64,000 bases of DNA from Bacteroidales bacterium UBA6248 (GTDB lineage Bacteria > Bacteroidota > Bacteroidia > Bacteroidales > Lentimicrobiaceae): NCBI GenBank assembly GCA_002441345.1, contig DJVU01000052.1:28358-92357 (forward strand), in the 5' to 3' direction. Position 1 is the stretch's first letter. Every line of letters begins with the position of its first letter. The translations under genes were made by a program, and so were the position numbers. Positions 36,038-45,031 of the stretch are shown here, one piece after another. Under the pieces are notes generated by a model that was given only the letters and a program-made list of their open reading frames with translations, searched no databases and was not told where the DNA came from.

Positions 36038-39000
36038 TTATCCCAATTCAGCGAGCTTTACCGGGTAATTACCTGCATATATGTTGCCCAGATTCCCGTC
36101 GATGGCTATTTTGTCACCGGGTTTCAGCGTCCGGCCGTTAATCGAGCATATCTTTTCCTTTTCGTTTACGATGAGCTCGGAGCAGTTAACCACACAGGTT
36201 TTATCAAGCCTCACGGCGGTAACTGCGGCATGCGATGTTGCACCGCCTCTGGCGGTGATTAGTCCGTCGCATGCGAAGATCATTCCTATGTCGTCGGGAA
36301 CGGTGTCGGGCCGCACCAGTATTTTGTTGTCGGACAGTTCGGCAAAGCGCTCCAGATCGTGCATATCGAAGGCAAGTATGCCGTTCATAACCCCCTTGCC
36401 CAGGCCAATGCCTCTTCCCAGCAAGTCGAGTTCGCTTGGCTTGCAGTTGAATACAAAACTCAAATCCGGCTTACGGATTTCCTGGTCGCGGGTCTGAAGG
36501 ATGTACAGATCGTCGGGATTTTCGCTTTCAAAGGTAAACTCAATCTCCTGATGGCTGAAACCGTGGGTTTCGGTGAGCTCTTCGGTTATTCTGAGGAGCT
36601 TTTCATAGATTTCCGGAAAACCCAGCTGAAGCGATACCCCTTTTTCACCAAACAGTTTTTTGCGCTGCCGTTCGGTAACCGGCCAGGGATGTACGAGTCC
36701 TGCAACAATATCCTCTCCCTGACTGCACAGGGTAAAGTCGCCGTACAGCTGGATGCCGGGCTGTTCCAGGTCGGGAGCATGCGTAAACAGCACACCTGTT
36801 CCAGAAGTCCGGTGTAAATTGCCCAGAACCATCTTCTGAACGATAACGGCCGTTCCCCATTCATCGGCAATCTGAAGGTACTCACGGTAGACTTTGGCCC
36901 GCTCGCTGTCCCATGATTTTAAAACGTTGAATATTACCTGGTTCAGCTGTTCATAGGGCTCGTCTTTGAAGTGTATGTTGTGGCTGTGCAGAATTTCTTT
37001 GTAAGCAAAAGCGATCTCACGCATCTGAACAGGGCTGAAGTCTATCTTCTGGCTGATACCGTAGCGGGTTTTGAAATCGATCATCACCTGGTCGAATTCG
37101 TCCCGGGTTACCCCGAATGCCATCCCCCACGATTGCAGAAAACGGCGGTAACAGTCCCATGACGTCCATCCGAAATTGAATTTCTTGCTTAAAGCTTCCA
37201 CAATTTCGTCGTTGAGACCAACATTCAGGTATGTATTCATGGCTCCGGGCATCGAAATGGCCGTTCCCGAGCGCACCGATAACAACAAAGGATTGTCGGG
37301 ATTGCCAAACTGCTGACCGGTAACTTTTTCAAGATTGGAAATCTGCCGCCTGAGCATCATGTCCAGCTCTTTTTCGATATACGGATTCTGCAGGATGGCT
37401 TCACGCCTGCGGAAGATCTCGGTAGTAAGCACAAATCCCGGAGGGATGGGGAAACCAAGAAGCGACAGCTTTTTCAGGAAGTACGCCTTCGATCCCAGAA
37501 AGATCTGATTGTCCATTTCCGGCGATTCGCGGTTCAATGGTGAAATCACCAGATCGGTGTTGTACGACATGATGCTGCGGATGGTCTCTTCGGGATAATT
37601 ATCAACCATCTGCCGGAACGAGCCCAGGATGCGGACCAGGAAGTTGTCGAGACTCTGAACCAGAAACGCACTCGAAAGCATCTCCCGGTAGAACTGCTCC
37701 GACTGCTTCATGATGAAATGTTTACCGGTACTTTCGTCCTTCGATTCGCGCGGATGAAGCTGGGGTATCACTACCCTGAGCTGACTGTCGTATATACGCA
37801 GGAAGTATTTACTGATGATTTCGCGTACGCTCGAAAGCATGAACTGAAGGATGTTGATGTACTGCCCCACCGAGAAACTTGCGGAATTCAGGCTGAAACG
37901 GAACATCTTAAGATTGGAGTTGAACCCCTGGTCGCTGATGCCGTCGAGCTCAAGTCCCTGGCGGAACAACTCCAGTACCACATGGATGCGCCTGAGCGTT
38001 TTTGCCGTGATATAGTCGAGGTTGATGCTGGCAATCAGCTGGTCCATCAGGTGAGCCGCTACCTTTTCGAGACGGAAGGTAAGCCCCATAGCTTCAAACT
38101 TCGGTTCCCTGTATTTGCCGTACATACTTGGTATGCCTATGGCAATGTGGCGCTTATGGTAAATGTCTTCCCAGCCTTCGGTCTTCTCATCATTCATTAT
38201 AATGGTATTCAGCTGGCGCATAAAGATGTACACCTGCCTTAATGCCCTGTCGGGATAGGGTTTCTCGAGAAGCTGAAGCAATCCGTCAATGTCGTTGCTG
38301 TTGAAGAAACTGAATTTCCGCATCAGAACGCCCAGATTAACGGTATTGAAGGAGTATTTTTCGCGAAGCAGTTCCAGTAACCGGAAGATATACATCAAAC
38401 GTTGCCGGTCTATGTTGTTGTCGACCGGCAGGCTGTTGATGTTTTTCCGGATTTTCTCTGCCGGAAGGGTCATTAAGGTTTCAGGCATCACATTGAACGA
38501 TTCGCACAGTTTGTGCATCAGTCCGTTGATGCCGGTAAACCATCGCGATTCCACCGACAAACTGAGTTCCACATCGCGCGGAAGCAGCCCCTTCAGATGC
38601 TCGCTGTTGCCATCGTACCAGTAGCGGATAATACTTCGCGTCAGATCAATGTGGGTGTTGTTGCTTTCGGTATGTATCTGTTTTCTCAGGAAATGAATCA
38701 GGCGGTCGTTGCGGTGCGACAGCTCATCCATGGCCGTTGTCACTTCCCGGAGCTCCCCCTCGGCGCCGATTTCGTTGAAGTATACCGGAAACAGCCGGGC
38801 AAGCTGCTTGATGTGCTTGAAAATAGGCCGAATGTCGGAATTCAGCAGTGCAGTAACATCCCGCTGAAACAAATCGGTATCCGAAACAAAAACCCCGCCC
38901 AGGCGCAGGTGTATGATCAGCGCCGAAAGCAGGTCGCGGAAGGTGAGGGGGGAGTATTCAATCAACTCCATCCATACCCGGATGTTCTTTATGTGATTCT

Positions 39001-40132
39001 CATCTACCCGCAGCTGCCAGTCATCGCTCACAAAAACCAGTCCCGGAGGTGTGAAACCGTACCGGATAAGAAGTTTTTCGAAGTGATGTATGTGACGCTC
39101 ATTTTCGGTGCGGAAGATCTCTTTCCCAAGCGTAAGTATACAGTCGAGAACAGTCCCGGGATTGCTGGATTTCAGTTCATTGAAAAGTCTGAAGATGTTG
39201 TCGAGAAACCCGAAAACCTCATCGCTCGAGAGCTCACTCTTGATATCACGCAACAGGTTGTTGAAATCGCGCAGCAGCAGCTCCTTCTGGTTCTGCATTC
39301 CTTCCAGATGAAGCAAAAAGAGCAGGAAGAAAAATTTCTCATGAAACTGCTCAAAATCGTGGTGCAGCTGGCGGATGTGAAGTGCGATCTCGTTAAATCC
39401 GGGGATTGTCAACAGGCTTTCGGTATCGCCGGCATCTTCAATGTCTTGGATAATCTGTTCGAACCATGGTTTCCCGATGGAATTGATGCGTTGCCGGCTT
39501 CCGGCCGAAAACATCTTCTTGCGTTCCAGTAGCCATTCCTCAACCCGTGTATTGTCTCTCCAGTAAACAGCATTGGCAATCAGTGTCTTGCGGAGCAGAC
39601 TGTACGCCGCCTCCTTCAGGGACTCAGGCCAGTCAGAGCGCAAAAATACCCGCTGCAGAAACGTGGAATTGGCAATCAGCGCCGGCATCGCCCGCCCGGG
39701 CAGAGTGTCCAGTATGGAGATCATACGCTGAAGGGCATCTGCATGAGGAACTGAATCCTGCAGCAGCTTTTCTCCGAATTCAAGCAGTGTATGAATAGCA
39801 TCTTCAACCAGATCAGGCATGGATGTCCTCTCCAGTATTCCTTCGTAAAGATCGAGAATCACCTCCCAGGCGAAGGATGCTTCGGCATGCTTTTCATAAA
39901 ACCAGAAATCGCCAAGCGAGATGCTCCGGAGCTGCCCGGTTACATACCCGCTGTTCGAAAAGGGGTGATTGTACTCCGTAAGGCATTCCCAGGCACGGGT
40001 GTGTATACTGTAGTAACTTTTTGAAAGTTCATGAAACCGCAGATGCTTTTCAGGGATCTCTATCTTGTCTGTCTTCGTTTCCCGGAGGTTGGCCGCCAGG
40101 GCATCCGATTTCAGGACTTGACGCTCATTCAT
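36038..40132 (-). CDS. PPDK/PEP-synthase-like dikinase lacking the pyruvate-binding barrel
   Basis: 1364 residues. The first 850 or so are alpha-helical with no domain I recognise. An ATP-grasp domain of the pyruvate phosphate dikinase type follows (GSKAYFLKKLSLLGFPIPPGF, LLSVRSGTAISMPGAMNTYLNVG). Then comes a swivelling phosphohistidine domain with GGATSHAAV (His about residue 1301). The chain stops right after this domain (GNLGNIYAGN), so the C-terminal TIM barrel that binds pyruvate or PEP is absent. The ATP and phospho-His parts look intact, so it may phosphorylate another acceptor, as glucan water dikinases do, or work with a separate protein. Cytoplasmic; no operon partner. Confidence 0.82.
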   Translation of the reverse strand: MNERQVLKSDALAANLRETKTDKIEIPEKHLRFHELSKSYYSIHTRAWECLTEYNHPFSNSGYVTGQLRSISLGDFWFYEKHAEASFAWEVILDLYEGILERTSMPDLVEDAIHTLLEFGEKLLQDSVPHADALQRMISILDTLPGRAMPALIANSTFLQRVFLRSDWPESLKEAAYSLLRKTLIANAVYWRDNTRVEEWLLERKKMFSAGSRQRINSIGKPWFEQIIQDIEDAGDTESLLTIPGFNEIALHIRQLHHDFEQFHEKFFFLLFLLHLEGMQNQKELLLRDFNNLLRDIKSELSSDEVFGFLDNIFRLFNELKSSNPGTVLDCILTLGKEIFRTENERHIHHFEKLLIRYGFTPPGLVFVSDDWQLRVDENHIKNIRVWMELIEYSPLTFRDLLSALIIHLRLGGVFVSDTDLFQRDVTALLNSDIRPIFKHIKQLARLFPVYFNEIGAEGELREVTTAMDELSHRNDRLIHFLRKQIHTESNNTHIDLTRSIIRYWYDGNSEHLKGLLPRDVELSLSVESRWFTGINGLMHKLCESFNVMPETLMTLPAEKIRKNINSLPVDNNIDRQRLMYIFRLLELLREKYSFNTVNLGVLMRKFSFFNSNDIDGLLQLLEKPYPDRALRQVYIFMRQLNTIIMNDEKTEGWEDIYHKRHIAIGIPSMYGKYREPKFEAMGLTFRLEKVAAHLMDQLIASINLDYITAKTLRRIHVVLELFRQGLELDGISDQGFNSNLKMFRFSLNSASFSVGQYINILQFMLSSVREIISKYFLRIYDSQLRVVIPQLHPRESKDESTGKHFIMKQSEQFYREMLSSAFLVQSLDNFLVRILGSFRQMVDNYPEETIRSIMSYNTDLVISPLNRESPEMDNQIFLGSKAYFLKKLSLLGFPIPPGFVLTTEIFRRREAILQNPYIEKELDMMLRRQISNLEKVTGQQFGNPDNPLLLSVRSGTAISMPGAMNTYLNVGLNDEIVEALSKKFNFGWTSWDCYRRFLQSWGMAFGVTRDEFDQVMIDFKTRYGISQKIDFSPVQMREIAFAYKEILHSHNIHFKDEPYEQLNQVIFNVLKSWDSERAKVYREYLQIADEWGTAVIVQKMVLGNLHRTSGTGVLFTHAPDLEQPGIQLYGDFTLCSQGEDIVAGLVHPWPVTERQRKKLFGEKGVSLQLGFPEIYEKLLRITEELTETHGFSHQEIEFTFESENPDDLYILQTRDQEIRKPDLSFVFNCKPSELDLLGRGIGLGKGVMNGILAFDMHDLERFAELSDNKILVRPDTVPDDIGMIFACDGLITARGGATSHAAVTAVRLDKTCVVNCSELIVNEKEKICSINGRTLKPGDKIAIDGNLGNIYAGNYPVKLAELG

Positions 40133-40149
40133 ATCATGCTATTTTGTTG

Positions 40150-40157
40150 CTAAATTA
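40150..40157 (-). promoter_or_regulatory. Candidate -7 element TAATTTAG of the dikinase-like gene
   Basis: One base from TAnnTTTG, located 18 bases before the start codon. The same octamer occurs at the same distance before the cytochrome c peroxidase gene. Confidence 0.35.
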
Positions 40158-40398
40158 AGCCAATTTGTTATACCCGATAACCCCGCACCCGCCATTTTGT
40201 TGAGTGCAATTCAAGGATTTGACCGGTAAATGCGTCCGGCAAAGAAATGCCTTGAATCCTGTCATCATATATTCCGGGGATTACGGCTGTGCAGATCGCG
40301 GGGAGCGGCTGTAGCAGGCAAACTTTTACAGGTTTTATCTGTTTAGGGAATGCCGGACAATAAGTTCTTTTATAAATGTAATTTCTGTACTTCGCTTC

Positions 40399-41058
40399 AT
40401 GAAAAAGAAACTGGATTTAACCAGGATAAGGCTCAGCCGGCAGCACGAAATTGCACCGGGCGTTTTTTTGCTGTCATTCCCACGCCCCTGGGATTTTACG
40501 GCCGGACAGGTTATTGGGATCAGCCCGGGACACGGACTTGAAGCCAGACTGTACAGCATCGCCAGCGGTGAGCTCGACGATGAGGCAGATATCCTCTACA
40601 GCCTTAACCCGGAAGGTAAATTAACGCCATGGCTTTCAAAACTCAGTACGGGCGATTCCATCTTTATCAGCGAGCCTTTTGGCTCATTTACCTGCGGAGG
40701 CGAAGATGCCTGGTGGATTGCCTCCGGAACGGGAATAGCCCCGTTCAGCTCAATGTTCCGTACCGGGCTTGTAAAAGGCAAGAAGCTGCTGCACGGAGGC
40801 CGCGACCTGAACTCATTTTATTTCAACGAACAGTTTTTACCGGTGCTGGGCAACAGGTATGTGCGCTGCTGTTCGCGCGAAGAGGCTCCGGGCATCTATG
40901 GCGGACGCCTGACCCGGTACCTGATGGAGCAGTCGGATTTGCCTCCCGGCGAAAAGTACTACCTTTGCGGCTCCGCTGAAATGGTGGTGGATGTGCGCGA
41001 TATCCTGCTCACGAAAGGAATACCGTTCAACAATATTATTTCTGAGATTTATTTCTGA
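40399..41058 (+). CDS. Ferredoxin/flavodoxin-NADP reductase-like flavoprotein
   Basis: 219 residues. FAD-binding barrel with the RLYSIASG motif and PEGKLTPWLSKLSTGD, then an NAD(P) domain with WWIASGTGIAPFSSM and a closing CGSAEMVVDVRDILL. The C-terminus ends SEIYF, with the terminal aromatic residue typical of FNR-type enzymes that stacks on the flavin. Cytoplasmic; transfers electrons between NAD(P)H and ferredoxin or flavodoxin. The rlmN start is 6 bases past its stop, so the two are probably translated from one message; RlmN needs reduced flavodoxin or ferredoxin for its radical chemistry, which makes the pairing plausible. Confidence 0.85.
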   Translation: MKKKLDLTRIRLSRQHEIAPGVFLLSFPRPWDFTAGQVIGISPGHGLEARLYSIASGELDDEADILYSLNPEGKLTPWLSKLSTGDSIFISEPFGSFTCGGEDAWWIASGTGIAPFSSMFRTGLVKGKKLLHGGRDLNSFYFNEQFLPVLGNRYVRCCSREEAPGIYGGRLTRYLMEQSDLPPGEKYYLCGSAEMVVDVRDILLTKGIPFNNIISEIYF

Positions 41059-41064
41059 TTCAGC

Positions 41065-42105
41065 ATGCAAAAGGAACCCCTTTTCGGGAAAACGCTCGAC
41101 GAACTGAAAGCAATAGCTCTGCAGCTCGGTCTACCCACATACACCGGCGGTCAGATCGCCTACTGGCTCTATAAAACCGATGTGGTTTCGTTTGATGAAA
41201 TGAGCAATATCTCAAAGAAAACACGATCGCTCCTGGCCGAAAATTTTGAGATGGGAGTCCGGGATCCTGTAAAAGTCAATACCTCGGCCGACGGTACAAA
41301 AAAATACCTGTTTTCGGGCGGAAGCGGAAAGTTCATCGAAGCTGCATATATCCCCGACGGCAAACGCCATACACTTTGCGTTTCGTCGCAGGTAGGCTGC
41401 AAAATGGGTTGCCTCTTCTGCATGACCGGAAAACAAGGTTTTCAGGGTCAGCTGAGTGCCGGTGAAATTCTGAACCAGCTGCGCAGCATCCCGGAACGGA
41501 AACGTATGACCAATGTGGTGTATATGGGCATGGGAGAGCCTTTTGATAACCTTACGAATGTGATGAAAAGTCTGGAAATCCTCACCGCCGAATACGGATT
41601 TGCCATCAGCGTGCGTAAGGTTACGGTTTCAACCATAGGAATTATTCCGGCAATGCGGGAGTTTCTGGAGAAAAGCAAATGCAACCTGGCCGTGAGTCTG
41701 CATACCCCTTTCGAGGACGAACGCCGCCGTCTGATGCCCATTCAGAATGTCTATCCCCTGAAAGATGTAATCGAAACCATACGTGAGTTCGATATCGGGA
41801 AATACCGCCGCGTTTCCTTTGAATACATTTTGTTTAAAGGAGTCAACGACACGCGCCGCCATGTGAATGAGCTGGCCCGCCTGCTCAATAAAGTCAGGAG
41901 CCGCATCAACCTCATCCGTTTCCACGAGATCCCGGGAACCCCGTTGCAGTGCTCCGACGAGGCAGCCATCCTCGACTTCCAGCAGGCACTTAACGATAAG
42001 GGTATAGTAACTACGCTGAGAGCCTCGCGGGGGCAGGATATAGAAGCTGCCTGCGGACTTTTATCAACAAAGGAGCTTGTGAAAGCTCAGAAAGACGATT
42101 TTTAA
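41065..42105 (+). CDS. rlmN: 23S rRNA (adenine2503-C2)/tRNA methyltransferase RlmN
   Basis: 346 residues, normal length. Radical SAM cluster CKMGCLFC (Cys112, Cys116, Cys119), with the catalytic Cys105 seven residues before it and the methyl-carrying Cys330 near the C-terminus (EAACGLL). MGMGEPFDNL and NLAVSLHTPFEDERRRLMP are the family blocks. It methylates A2503 of 23S rRNA and A37 of some tRNAs using two SAM. The alanine after the final Cys and an otherwise standard end argue for RlmN rather than Cfr. Confidence 0.95.
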   Translation: MQKEPLFGKTLDELKAIALQLGLPTYTGGQIAYWLYKTDVVSFDEMSNISKKTRSLLAENFEMGVRDPVKVNTSADGTKKYLFSGGSGKFIEAAYIPDGKRHTLCVSSQVGCKMGCLFCMTGKQGFQGQLSAGEILNQLRSIPERKRMTNVVYMGMGEPFDNLTNVMKSLEILTAEYGFAISVRKVTVSTIGIIPAMREFLEKSKCNLAVSLHTPFEDERRRLMPIQNVYPLKDVIETIREFDIGKYRRVSFEYILFKGVNDTRRHVNELARLLNKVRSRINLIRFHEIPGTPLQCSDEAAILDFQQALNDKGIVTTLRASRGQDIEAACGLLSTKELVKAQKDDF

Positions 42106-42232
42106 TACAATCACCGGGTCAGGGTAAAGACCTCCCGGCATATCCGGACCGCACTCTGCCGAAGCTGCCGTTTGCGAGTATGGTGTACCTGCAAATTATG
42201 AACTGTTTAACAACTGTGTATTACCTTAGCTG

Positions 42233-43645
42233 ATGCATGACTTAACAACCGGCAAACCGGCCGGCCTGATCTTTAAATTTGCAACACCCATGCTGCTGGG
42301 GAATATCTTCCAGCAGCTCTACAACGTCGCCGACAGCATTATTGTCGGCCGTTACCTGGGAAAGGAAGCGCTGGCTGCTGTGGGAGCCTCCTTCCCGCTG
42401 ATATTTATGCTTGTCTCCTTTATCATCGGCGTTTCTACCGGCAGCACCATCATCATAGCACAATACTTCGGAGCCAAAGACCTTGCGAAAGTAAAAAAGG
42501 CCATCGATACTATGAACATCTTTCTGTTCTTTGCGGCCATTGTAGTCGGTATCATCGGGATTGCCTTCAGCGCACCGATTTTCAGGATGATACGCCTTCC
42601 CGAAGAGGTAATACCGCAGGCATCTCTCTATATGAGCGTCTACCTTTCGGGAATTCTCTTCTTTTTCGGTTTCAACGGCACCAGCGCCGTCCTCCGCGGA
42701 CTCGGGGATTCGAAAACTCCGCTCTACTTCCTGATTATCTCAACCGTTACCAATATCTTTTTTGACCTGCTTTTTGTGGTTGTATTCAAATGGGGTATCG
42801 CCGGAGCGGCCGCTGCAACCGTGCTGTCGCAGGCGGGTGCGTTTATTACCCTGGTGCTGTACCTCAACCGCCGTCATCCGGTAATCAATCTGTCGTGGCG
42901 AAAAATGGAATGGGACCGGGATATCTTCAGGACCGGCATCCGCATCGGAGTGCCTACCGGCTTTCAGCAGACTTTTGTCTCCCTGGGGATGCTCGCTCTG
43001 CTCAGGATTGTGAATGACTTCGGAACCGATGCTGTGGCTGCCTACAGCGTTGCCGGACGCATCGATAACCTTGCGGGATTGCCGGCAATGAATTTCGGGG
43101 CAGCATTGTCAACATATACCGGTCAGAACATCGGAGCCGGAAAACTAAAAAGGGTAGGGCAGGGTCTGAGAGCAACGCTGCAGATGTCGGGACTGCTGGC
43201 CGTGGTCTCCTCGGTTTTGATCATGATCTTCAGGGAACCGCTGATGACGCTTTTTACCACAGATCCTGGCGTAATAGAAATCGGAGCCCGCTACCTGCTC
43301 ATAGTCAGCGGTTTCTACCTTCTTTTCTCGGGAATGTTTGTTGTTGGCGGTGTGATGCGCGGTGCCGGCGATACGCTTATCCCAATGTTTATCACCCTCT
43401 TTTCACTCTGGCTTGTGCGTATTCCTCTGGCTGCAGTATTGTCAAAACACCTCGGAATCGATGGTATCTGGTGGGCTATACCCATCGCCTGGTTTATGGG
43501 GCTGGTGCTTTCGTACCTCTATTACCTTACGGGAAAGTGGAAACTAAAATCGGTTGTCAGAAACCCTGAAGTTATGAAAGTTAACACCGTTGAAGAAAGG
43601 GGTGCGCGGCACGGATGGTTTCACCTTTTCCGCCGCCGTCCCTGA
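42233..43645 (+). CDS. MATE family efflux transporter
   Basis: 470 residues with twelve hydrophobic segments in two homologous halves. Family motifs at the start: ATPMLLGNIFQQLYNVADSIIVGRYLG, and RGLGDSKTPLYFLI and RGAGDTLIPMFITL at equivalent places in each half. Inner-membrane exporter driven by Na+ or H+. Length matches the family. It ends 4 bases before the stop of a convergent gene, with no room for separate terminators. Confidence 0.92.
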   Translation: MHDLTTGKPAGLIFKFATPMLLGNIFQQLYNVADSIIVGRYLGKEALAAVGASFPLIFMLVSFIIGVSTGSTIIIAQYFGAKDLAKVKKAIDTMNIFLFFAAIVVGIIGIAFSAPIFRMIRLPEEVIPQASLYMSVYLSGILFFFGFNGTSAVLRGLGDSKTPLYFLIISTVTNIFFDLLFVVVFKWGIAGAAAATVLSQAGAFITLVLYLNRRHPVINLSWRKMEWDRDIFRTGIRIGVPTGFQQTFVSLGMLALLRIVNDFGTDAVAAYSVAGRIDNLAGLPAMNFGAALSTYTGQNIGAGKLKRVGQGLRATLQMSGLLAVVSSVLIMIFREPLMTLFTTDPGVIEIGARYLLIVSGFYLLFSGMFVVGGVMRGAGDTLIPMFITLFSLWLVRIPLAAVLSKHLGIDGIWWAIPIAWFMGLVLSYLYYLTGKWKLKSVVRNPEVMKVNTVEERGARHGWFHLFRRRP

Positions 43646-43649
43646 TCTG

Positions 43650-44534
43650 CTATTCTGAAAAAGGCAGGTATTCGTACCTCAGACGGTAATGCTGGCCGGG
43701 TGCAAACTGCCTGGGTTCCGACTTAACTTCCGATATCCGGTTTCTTCCGTCTGCATCAAACGTACGGGTAATTTCGGTAAGCTGGTTGCCGGCTTCGTCC
43801 TCCTCTTTATACCTGGTATTGTTCCCCTTTTCGTCGTATTCCAGGGTGGCAATTGTTTTACCCCTGACTGTCTCTTCTTCAATTTTTGCGGGTCGTCCGC
43901 CTTCGCCTGTGGTAGTGATGCTCCTGGCTATCAGATTACCCCTGTGGTCGTAGCGTTTTTCGAGGGTCACGTTGCCTGCTTCATCAAATTCGGTAACGAT
44001 GCGCGTGCGTTCGTCCCCGCTGTTGCGAATTTCAACCGAAGATTCGGGATGCTCCGCTTCGCCATAGGCAAAGGTGCGTTCCAGCTCCTTGTTGCCAAAC
44101 GAATCATACTCCTCTTCACGTACCAGTCTGCCACTCTCATAAAAAAGCAGATGCTTTTCCATCTCATCGCCATCGCTGTCGTACGAAATTTTTGAGATCA
44201 GTCTGCCTGCTTCATATGTATATTTAATCTCATCCGGATCGCCTTCCAGGTAATGCCTCCATTCCCGGATGATCACACCCTCGCCGTTGAATTCGCGCGT
44301 GGTACGCTCGGCAACCTCTCCGCCGATCTCCAGGATTTCTTCCACCGGTTTTCCATTTTCATACTTCGTCAGGATTCGCTCCTCCGGTTCATCGTCGCCG
44401 TGGATGGTCAACCGCTCCGTCTCATTCCCGTCCGCATCCATAGTTACTTTACTGATAAGCATCTCTTCCCCCTCCTCCCCGGGAAGTATCAGATTTGTCC
44501 GGTACAGATTTATCTCCCTGAATTTCTCTTTCAT
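43650..44534 (-). CDS. Cytoplasmic YD-like repeat protein
   Basis: 294 residues, acidic, without signal peptide or membrane segment. It is made of imperfect beta-rich repeats of about 20 residues with D/E-x-x-G turns, for example MDADGNETERL, YEAGRLISKISYDSDGDEME, YESGRLVREEEYDSFGNKELE, FDEAGNVTLEKRYDHRGNL and YDEKGNNTRYKEEDEAGNQL. This resembles YD/RHS-type repeats and MORN-like YwqK proteins, but those are usually exported or attached to toxins, and no toxin or core domain is present. Function unknown. It converges on the MATE gene. Confidence 0.75.
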   Translation of the reverse strand: MKEKFREINLYRTNLILPGEEGEEMLISKVTMDADGNETERLTIHGDDEPEERILTKYENGKPVEEILEIGGEVAERTTREFNGEGVIIREWRHYLEGDPDEIKYTYEAGRLISKISYDSDGDEMEKHLLFYESGRLVREEEYDSFGNKELERTFAYGEAEHPESSVEIRNSGDERTRIVTEFDEAGNVTLEKRYDHRGNLIARSITTTGEGGRPAKIEEETVRGKTIATLEYDEKGNNTRYKEEDEAGNQLTEITRTFDADGRNRISEVKSEPRQFAPGQHYRLRYEYLPFSE

Positions 44535-45031
44535 GGCAGGTGTTTTGAGTTTGATGGATTATTTTGCAAATAAACGCAAAACCTCTCAATCGGTGAAAGC
44601 TATTTTCCGGGACACCGTTTTTCGCCGGCGAAATGATGAGGATATGGTTTGACTACGGTTGCAGTTGAATGCGTAACAGACAGCAAAATTTGGCTTTCTT
44701 ATTGTTATTCAGTGGCTTAAGCCGGTTTTCATATAATTTCTGTATGCTTTAGCAAGTCTTCTGCAGGGAAATTTAATTTTTTAACCGGCATTTGCAATGC
44801 TTCATTTTTTTCTGTCTTCCTTTTTTTACATCTGCCATTTCGGTGTAATGATCTCCGTCAATATATGAATAAAGCACCGGCAGATTCCGGATCACGCCGG
44901 TACATGAAATTCAATCCGGCTTCCGGCTTCTGCCCCCAACCAATATGTTATTCCCCGTAATTTGAGAAAATGGGTTAATTTTGCCACAATTATCCGGTGT
45001 ACTGCTTTGTATTCAACAAAAATAACCGACC
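44535..45031. other. Intergenic region with a -7 element
   Basis: About 500 bases without a gene. AT-rich in the middle. TAATTTTG at 44976-44983 is an exact TAnnTTTG facing the prolyl oligopeptidase gene. Confidence 0.5.
44976..44983 (+). promoter_or_regulatory. -7 element TAATTTTG of the prolyl oligopeptidase gene
   Basis: Exact consensus; predicted leader of about 40 bases. No TTG at the usual distance. Confidence 0.5.

Noticed and set aside
38513..39532. 339-codon frame opposite the dikinase-like gene
   Set aside because: A mirror frame of codon usage in a long real gene; no start context and no conserved motif.
41065..42105. Cfr antibiotic resistance methyltransferase instead of RlmN
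   Set aside because: Length, HTP-type blocks and housekeeping context fit RlmN; nothing specific to Cfr is visible.
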